Source: Ilex aquifolium
Taxonomy: Eukaryota; Streptophyta; Magnoliopsida; Aquifoliales; Aquifoliaceae
Direction: 5' to 3'
Length of the DNA stretch: 64,000 nucleotides
Assembly: GCA_951799425.1 (NCBI GenBank)
Contig: OX637394.1
Coordinates: forward strand, 17,541,001 to 17,605,000
Shown: piece by piece, positions 57,272-64,000 of the stretch
How the letters are laid out: each line of letters begins with the position of its first letter
Numbering within the stretch: position 1 is the stretch's first letter
Program-made: the position numbers and the translations under genes
The notes under the pieces: generated by a model
What the model saw: the letters and a program-made list of their open reading frames with translations, nothing else
Told to the model about the DNA's origin: nothing
Databases searched by the model: none

Positions 57272-57908
57272 TGATGGTGTTATTTCACGTGAATGAGCAA
57301 TAAGTTTGGGTTCAATTGTATAGGATGAATCTGAGCTACAAGGCTCGTGAATTGGTGGATGAATGTTCTAGTTATCTGAGGTGTAGTATGTGCAACACAG
57401 TGGAAATATAGTGGTTCACCGGCTGATGATCTTGGCTAGTCCACTCTATAATGGAGGGTCTTGCTCCTTTCTCTTTATTGATGATCAAAGAAATTTACAG
57501 AGTCTTTTTTTACATTACTTGGGTTCTCCTCTCTGGTTGGAGTAATGTACAATACTTATAATGCTATTCCTAACCCTAAGAGATCTCTACCGAGATCTTT
57601 GCTCTTCATTCATGGGATCCCCTTTAACCCTAAGAGATCTCTACCGAGATCTTTGCCCTTCATTCATGGGATCCCCCTTAATTCTGAGAGGGGATCCTGG
57701 TCAATTAAGAGTTTTACGCCTGGGATGTTGCTTGGCTACTGTTTTGGAGGTGCCAGCTGTCATCCAGCCACTTCCTTATCATTTCGGCTATTATTTCGCT
57801 TGGGAGGAGCTCGAGCTCTGATTCCCTGAGCTCTGGAACTCCGAACTGACCTCCCGATCTGACCTTACGGACTGAGCTCATACTTAGGACTGATTTTGGG
57901 TACCATCA
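57272..57908 (-). repeat. 5' LTR of gypsy element (637 bp) with internal 54-bp duplication
   Basis: It is longer than the 3' LTR because 57571-57624 is repeated at 57625-57678 (unit starts TAACCCTAAGAGATCTCTAC). Apart from this, about 25 substitutions separate the two LTRs. Confidence 0.95.
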
Positions 57909-58579
57909 ACAATAAAACACAAGAAAGTATAAACATCAATCTATCATAATTGTTGCACAAATACAATAACAATTATTTTAAGTTTAAACCATATGGTTAG
58001 AGAATTAGGGTAGGGTAGGGTAGGAATACGAAAATTAATGGCTATTCCACATTCCTATTCGATTTAATCGGAAGACCAAAAAAAATTTCGTATTCCTACC
58101 CAATTTTTTTAGCTAGTCGTTCAATAGGGTTGGGTAGGGTCGGGTAGGGTAAAAAACTGCGGCTAATCGAAAATTTGAACACCCCTAATTTGCATTACTC
58201 TAGCATTTAAAACTTGTATGTTTAATACATGAAAAATAAAATAATACATTATTTATAGTATCCAAATTTTTAAAACTTCAAATTCCGACATTGGGAGACT
58301 TATTTCAAAGTTTCAAATTTAATGGTCTAAAAGTATAATTTTTTTTCAAAGGAAGGGTGGGTAGGTTGGGCTTGGCAGGCAAGCTTGATGGGCAGGCTCT
58401 TGGGCCTGGCTTCGGGCCGAGTAATGGGTTTGGGGACAAATCCAAGCCCTCTTTTGAAGGATATTGGGATCGAGCTAAGGCGGACCAACTATCGGACTTA
58501 TCAGATTTTGGGCCTATTTTTTTCGAGCCGGGTAACTGGACCCGTGGGAACCTGGCTCATGGACACCCCTAGTCTCAGT

Positions 58580-59019
58580 GTTGTTTGGGCCAATGACTTG
58601 TACACATGTTTGGTGGATTAGTTGCTCTATGAGTTTGAGATATTTTAACAACAATCAATTGTATTGCATTTAGTTGATGATAATGAAGCATGAAAATGAG
58701 ATGATTATAAATATACTTTTATTATCATCGAATATCTAATTCTATCGGTGTAAAATTTGTTATTTCTTAACAGGAAGCAATATTTTTAATTACCAACTAC
58801 CACCACTCGCAGTCACCATCATACCACCACCAACACCAGGTCTTCACTTTTAACCCCACTCTAGGTTAGTTAGATGGTCCAGGTCAAGTACGGGTCGAGG
58901 TTGGGATCAGGATTGGGCAAGGTTTTTAAAATCAGGATTTTATATTGGATTGATGGAGAAGACTAAATGATCGATATCGTAGAATTGGATCGAGAATCAT
59001 AAAATCCTAAGAACTTCAT
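58580..59019. other. Short intergenic stretch
   Basis: Separates the nested stack from the next gypsy element. It has a small ACC-rich patch (58798-58845). No gene is recognised. Confidence 0.5.
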
Positions 59020-59607
59020 TGATAATACCTAGAAAGAATTCTAAGTTTGAGCTCGGGAATTGAGGTCAGGAAGGGAGGTCAGCCAAGAGATCCAGAGCTC
59101 AGAGGTCCAGACCTTGGGCCCTCCTCAGTCTGCACAATGAAGAAAATGAGTGAAAGACAGCTGGCTACCAGAAGACACCTCCTCCATGGCAGTAAGCAAC
59201 TGTCAATGTATAAAACTCTCAACTGTCCAAGATCATCTCCTTAAATCAAGGGAGATCCTGTAAGAGGAAGACGAAGATCTCGCCACAGATCCCATAGAGT
59301 TACGAATTAGGCTATAAATATTGAACTAAGACCTCATTATGAGGCAAACAACCCAAGTTGTATCGAGAACACTGTGTAATCCTCTCAAAACCGTCAATAT
59401 AAATCTCAGGAGCAAGAGACTCCATTAAAGAGTAGATTAGCCGAGCTCCCGAGCTGGTGAACCACTATAACTCTACTGTGCAAACCATCCTTTACCCACA
59501 CATCACTGCATTATTTTCACAGGCCTCGTAGCTTGGACTAAACCTTACTTTCATACACTCATATATATATATACTTGTATCGCTCAACTACATTGGGATC
59601 ACCATCA
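59020..59607 (+). repeat. 5' LTR of second gypsy element (588 bp)
   Basis: Starts TGATAATACC and ends GGATCACCATCA, then the primer site. A TATAAATA box is at 59313-59320. It shares order and phrases ('gagctcgggaattgaggtc', 'gagctggtgaaccactat') with the LTRs of the first copy in reverse orientation. Confidence 0.85.
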
Positions 59608-59668
59608 GTTTGGCGTTGTCTGTGGGAACGACTGTTTCTGTCATAAAAGTACTGATCTCCTTCAGTAA

Positions 59669-61165
59669 TTGATGGTCTTTACGCGTAATATGAGCACAAG
59701 CCAGTTGAATCCTCAGCGGATGCAGAACCAGCAAGAAGCCACCAGTGGAAGACAACAAGAAAACCTTCAAGATTTCCTGCCTACCACTGAGAATAACCCT
59801 CATATGGTGGATCCTCCTTCAAATAATGAACTGGAGGCTCTTCGTCTAGTCAACTAGCGTCTAATTCAACAGAATGAAGAGCTTTTGAAACTCCTACAAG
59901 GTCCCCAGAAGACACGACCAGCCCAGAATGATCCCCCGTAAAAGGAGTATCAACGTCTCGTTCCCCTAAGAGAAGTTAATGAAGGGGGTGAAAATAGCCA
60001 AGTCATGGGCTATGCTCCTCATCCACCTCCTAGAAACGGAGACAACGAAGAAGTACAAAGCCAGATCGTGGGAACTGAGAGAAATGAATTTCTCTATTTT
60101 TTGCAAGAAAGAAGAGAACAATATTGGGAACAATGTTTCAAAGATATCTAGCAGGAACTCAGCAACATGATGAAAGCTGTTAGAGGCAAGACTCCGGTAA
60201 CTATGGACTCCTTGGTGCAGCAGACTGATTCCCCTTTTACTACGGATGTGCTGCACTTCCCCCTTCCTCCGAAGTTCAGAATGCCTCAGACGGAGGCCTT
60301 CGATGGGACGAAAGATCCCATGGATCACCTCAACACCTACAAGAACCAGATGGAGTTACACGGATACCAAGACCCATTACGATGTCGAGCCTTCGCCATC
60401 ACGTTAAAGGGCTCAGCCTTAGCCTGGTTCAACAGGCTAACCCCAACATCTATCTCCTCTTTCAAAGAGCTCTCTATATCCTTTGTGTCACACTTCATAG
60501 GAGCTCATACCTACCGAAAACCGAGTTACCATTTGTTGAATGTGAAACAAAGACCCGACGAGAACCTGCGGTCCTATGTCCAAAGGTTCAACTTAGAGTC
60601 ACTGAAAGTGGACGTTCCACACGAAAAATTCGCCATCACTACTTTCATCGCCGGGCTAGGAGTACAATCAAAGGACTTGATGTTCTCCATATCCAAAAAC
60701 TCGCAGGCCAGTATGGGCGAGGTGCTTGCCAAGGCTGAAAAGTATATTAATGGCGAAGCGGCTTTACTCTCTAAAACGGGAAACTCATCCTCACAGAAGG
60801 AGAAAGGGAAGGAAGAAAAGAGGAGGGACCGAAGTCCCAAAACAGAGAAGGGCAAATACAGGTCTCTAAGAAGAGACAGAAATCGCTCCCCCAAAAGGAG
60901 GGGAGATGTCAGGGACTACCTAGGTCCTCCGCAACCAGAATTACAGCCGAGGTATGCACCTCGGAAAATCACTCCTCTCACAGCTACAGTATCCCAGATC
61001 CTCTATGAAGTGCAGAACGAGAAATTCCTAAGGTGGTCGTCTCGAATAAAGGCGGACCCAGCAAAAAGAGATCCGACACCGTATTGTGAGTACTATAGAG
61101 ACCATGGCCACCTCATTGATGATTGTGTCCAATTAAAAAAGGAAATCGAATTCCTGATTCAATGA
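59669..61165 (+). pseudogene. Gag of second gypsy element, interrupted
   Basis: Starts MMVFTRNMSTSQLN. In-frame stops occur around 59855, 59939 and 60149. Then a long open stretch 60167-61165 carries the gag domain (HLNTYKNQMELHGYQD, ALAWFNRLTPTSISSF) and a zinc-knuckle-like CEYYRDHGHLIDDC segment. It ends at TGA 61163-61165, where the first copy has an Arg codon. Confidence 0.88.
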
Positions 61166-61231
61166 GGGCAGTTGCGCCGCTTTGTGGTACATGAAAATCA
61201 GAACCGAGCTCCACCACCTCCAGCACCTCAG

Positions 61232-64000
61232 TAGCAAGTCCCTGCACAACATCAACAACCTCTAGGGGAGATCATAGTAATATTTGGAGGATTCGCTAGA
61301 GGCGGAGAGTCCAGCTCAGCCAGGAAGGCTCACCTGCGCAAAATCAGAACTGACGAGGTACTGGAAATACACACCGTGTCCAAAACATCTCGCTTGAACA
61401 CATACATCACCTTCTCAGACTCAGATTTGGAAGGCTATCAGCATCCCCACGATGACCCCCTGGTGGTAAGGGCCATCATCGCCAACAGAACCGTCCATTG
61501 AGTCCTGATTGACAACGGGAGCTCTGCTGACATCATTTTCGCGTCTGCCTTCGACAAGATGGATATAGGCAGAGATAAACTCAAGTCAGCAAGCGCCCAC
61601 CTATTGGGATTCTCGGGAGAAAGGGTGCTACGCCTGGGATCAATCCATTTTGTGCTCACTATGGGAGATCCTCCCTACCAGGCCACCACCACAGTAAGAT
61701 TCCTAGTGGTCGATGCACCTTCAGCGTACAACTTCCTGCTTGGAAGACCTTACCTTAATTCCATGAGGGCCATCCCTTTTGCCTATCACCTCGTCATGAA
61801 GTTCCAAACGAAAAATGGAATTGGAGTGGTCTGAGAAGGCCAGCGTACAGCAAGAGAGTGCTACATGGCATCCATGAAAACGAAAGAGGTCAAAAACATC
61901 CAGTTAGACGATCTCGACATGAGGGACGAGTTGGAGACCAGGCCGATGCCCTCGGAAGAGCTAGAGCCTATCCAGCTCGACGAAAAGCCAGAGCATCTGG
62001 TATACGTGGGATCTAAGCTAAACAGGAAAATTAAAGATCTCCTAATTCAATTCCTTAGAAAAAATATGGAAGTGTTTTCCTGGAAATAAGAAGACATGAA
62101 AGGAATTGACCTCTTGGTCATCACACACAAGCTCAGTGTGAACCCAACCTATAACCATCAAGCAGAAACGAAGTAGTTTTGCCCCAGAGTGCCAAAAGGC
62201 GATTAATGAGGAAGTCAGCAAACTTCTCCGCACAAAAGCTATCAGGGAGGTGGATTATCCGACCTGGCTAGCAAACGTGGTCCTCGTCAAGAAGACCAAT
62301 GACAAGTGGCGCCTCTGCATTGACTTTACCGACCTCAACCGAGCTTGTCCTAAAGACAGTTTCCCCTTACCACGGATTGATCTGATTGTAGATGCCACAG
62401 CTGGGCACAAGCTCCTCAGCTTTATGGATACTTTCTCTGGGTATAACCAAATCAGAATGGACCCTAGTGACCAAGAGAATACCTCTTTTGTAATAGAGTA
62501 GGGGACATACTGCTACCAGGTCATGCCCTTCGGACTCAAGAATGCTAGAGTCACTTACCAACGCCTGGTAAACCGGATGTTCCAAAAATAAATTGGAACA
62601 TCCATGGAAGTATACATTGACGACATGTTGGTAAAATTATTGAAAGCCGAGTTCCACATCAAGCACCTTGAAGAATCGTTCCAGGTCCTAAAGGAATACC
62701 AGATGAAGCTTAACCCCGCCAAGTGTGCCTTCGGGGTCTCTGCGGAAAAATTCTTGGGTTTCATAGTTAATAGCAGAGGAATTGAGGCTAACCCCAGAGA
62801 AAGTCAAAGCGATACTAGACATGCAGCCTCATTCCAATACCAGAGAGGTCTAACGCCTTACAGGAAGAATCACAGTCTTGAGTCGCTTTGTGTCCAGGTT
62901 AAGCGACAAATGTCAGCCTTTCTTTCAAATCTTAAAAAAGGCATTCCAGTGGGACACTCGATGTGAAGAAGCATTCAAGGCCCTTAAAAATTACCTAGGT
63001 TCACCCCCAGTTCTGGAAAGTCCTTTGGAAGGAGAAGTGCTCACCCTCTACCTCGCTGTTTCGGATTTCTCAACAAGTACAACACTGGTAAAAGAGCGAG
63101 ACAGAGCTCAACAGCTAGTCTATTACTATAGCAGAGCTCTGAGGGGAACATATGAGAGATATTCAAAGATGGAGAAGCTTGTCTTGGCTTTGGTTACAGC
63201 TGCAAGAAGGCTTATACCGTACTTCCAAGCTCACACCATTGAGGTCCCAACAAACCAACCAATGAAGTAGGTATTGCATAAACCCGAGTCTTCTGGGAGG
63301 TTGGTAAAATGGGCCATAGAACTCAGTGAGTTTGATATCAAGTACAAACCCAGAGTTGTAATCAAAGGGTAGGTTCTGGCAGATTTCATCGTAGAGTTTA
63401 CTACGATCCCAGAGACACCTATGGAAGCAACCCAGCTGGTACTTGACCTCCCCACATGGAAGCTTGCAGTAGATGGAGCTGTCAACGCTTAAAGAAGTAG
63501 TGCAGAGTTTATTCTGACCTCCCAGATGGAATAGATGTCGAATACGCCCTCAAATTAGGATTCAAGGCATCAAACAATGAAGCAGAATATGAAGTTGTCA
63601 TTTCTGGACTCAATCTGGCTCACTCAATGGAGGCAAAATAACTAGAAATTTACAGCAACTCCCAGCTCGTGGTGAAACAGATTGAGAAAATTTATGAGGC
63701 TAAGGGAGAAAGAATGGTCATGTACCTCAGGAAGGTGAAAGAATTGATCAAAAAGTTCATTCAAGTTAAAGTCAAAACATGTCCCCAGAGCTGAGAACTC
63801 CCAAGCAGACGCTTTGGCAAGGCTTGCTACAACATCCCAAGATAACTTGGATAGGTTAATACCAGTCGAGCACCTAGCTAAACCATCCGTAAGCCATGAA
63901 GATGAAGAAGTGCTCCCTGTATTGGCCCCACCGAGTTGGATGGACCCAATCAGAGAGTATCTTCAGAATGGAACCCTGCCAGAAGATCCCAAAGAGGCCG
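61232..64000 (+). pseudogene. Pol of second gypsy element, interrupted and cut by window end
   Basis: Protease motif VLIDNGSSADIIF near 61505. Reverse transcriptase from about 62250 (WRLCIDFTDLNRACPKDSFP, FSGYNQIRM) with YIDDML at about 62620. RNase H is near 63540-63800. Stops shared with the first copy are at 61232-61234, 61832-61834 and 62589-62591. Private stops include 61499 (TGA), 62087 (TAA) and 62500 (TAG), most explainable as C-to-T changes in CAA, CAG or CGA codons. Confidence 0.88.

Larger units (their letters stand above)
44780..57908 (-). mobile_element. 13.1-kb Ty3/gypsy retrotransposon, Tat-like with antisense genes
   Basis: LTRs at 44780-45362 (3') and 57272-57908 (5'), ends TGATGG...CCATCA, with perfect target duplication ACAAT at 44775-44779 and 57909-57913. 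On the minus strand the order is LTR, primer site, gag, protease, reverse transcriptase, RNase H, integrase, minisatellite, antisense region, LTR. The gypsy domain order and the antisense genes between pol and the 3' LTR fit the Tat clade (Grande/Retand/RIRE2-like). Several stops and changed catalytic residues make it non-autonomous now. LTRs differ at about 25 sites by eye plus one 54-bp duplication, so it is older than the copia element. Confidence 0.95.
44488..58187. mobile_element. Middle hAT-like TIR element, split by the gypsy insertion
   Basis: Ends TAGGAGTGTTCACCCTACCC and TTTGAACACCCCTA are inverted. Flanking 8-bp repeats are GTTTGCAT (44480-44487) and ATTTGCAT (58188-58195). Its own length was about 0.56 kb. 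Both halves have repeated GGTAGGG/CCTACCC near the ends. No coding capacity is seen. Confidence 0.8.
44098..58571. mobile_element. Outer hAT-like TIR element, split by nested insertions
   Basis: Ends TAGGGGTGTCTATGGGCTGA and CATGGACACCCCTA are inverted. Flanking 8-bp repeats are GTCTCGGT (44090-44097) and GTCTCAGT (58572-58579), one mismatch. Once the inner insertions are removed only about 0.77 kb remains, GC-rich near the ends, without a transposase, so it is non-autonomous. It was the first of three insertions here. Confidence 0.8.
59020..64000 (+). mobile_element. Second Tat-like gypsy element, opposite strand, truncated by window edge
   Basis: Same family as 44780-57908 but on the plus strand: 5' LTR, primer site, gag, protease, reverse transcriptase and RNase H are read in order up to the right edge. 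Sequence agreement with the first copy is continuous at protein level. More stops and frameshifts are present (for example 59855, 59939, 61163, 61499, 62087, 62500, 62589, and a shift near 62795). The 3' half and target duplication are outside the window. Confidence 0.93.

Noticed and set aside
57990..58160. GGGTAGGGTAGGGTAGG runs resembling telomeric repeats
   Set aside because: The plant telomere unit is TTTAGGG. These are GGTAGGG runs mirrored at 44500-44650 and belong to the ends of the middle hAT-like element.

Overview
The window is nuclear DNA from a flowering plant, most likely a dicot. It has multi-exon genes with GT/AG introns, AT-rich intergenic DNA, LTR retrotransposons, MITEs and nested insertions. 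Nothing in it looks bacterial, organellar or viral. Three host loci are recognisable. (1) At 132-4726 (+) is the 3' half of the plastid cysteine desulfurase gene NFS2/SUFS; its 5' end lies off the left edge. (2) At 6417-20831 (-) is a complete 9-exon receptor-like cytoplasmic kinase with an N-terminal USP-like domain. It converges on NFS2 and its kinase DFG motif reads GFG, so it is probably a pseudokinase. (3) A RING-H2 ubiquitin ligase gene is present twice in tandem on the minus strand: an intact copy (CDS 39086-40060) and a decayed copy (27090-31060).

The rest is mobile DNA. The second intron of the kinase gene (7.9 kb) holds a young Ty1/copia element (13075-18312). Its 185-bp LTRs differ at 2 sites, and its polyprotein frame is cut by a 23-bp tandem duplication at the protease active site. 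The same intron holds a 776-bp Mutator-like non-autonomous element with a perfect 9-bp target duplication. Between the kinase gene and the RING pseudogene lies a giant inverted repeat (about 21974-24541). Each arm is about 1.25 kb and is filled with GGT/ACC-rich simple sequence. Several MITEs have visible target duplications, and one of them can be compared with an unoccupied site in the paralogous RING locus.

The right third is a nested stack. A hAT-like TIR element (44098-58571) contains a second hAT-like TIR element (44488-58187). That one contains a 13.1-kb Ty3/gypsy element of Tat/Ogre-like layout (44780-57908, minus strand), whose 5-bp duplication is ACAAT. The gypsy element has a decayed gag-pol, a minisatellite, and two antisense, intron-containing genes. 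These resemble each other and the 'putative gypsy type transposon' (Transposase_28) domain. A shrunken 1.56-kb relative lies at 33442-34999 (duplication GACTC), and a second long relative starts at 59020 on the opposite strand and runs off the right edge.

The two long gypsy copies carry stop codons at three identical pol positions. One of these lies at the gag-pol boundary in a TAG-CAA context. Exon boundaries were set by eye from splice consensus, reading phase and family knowledge. No database search was run.
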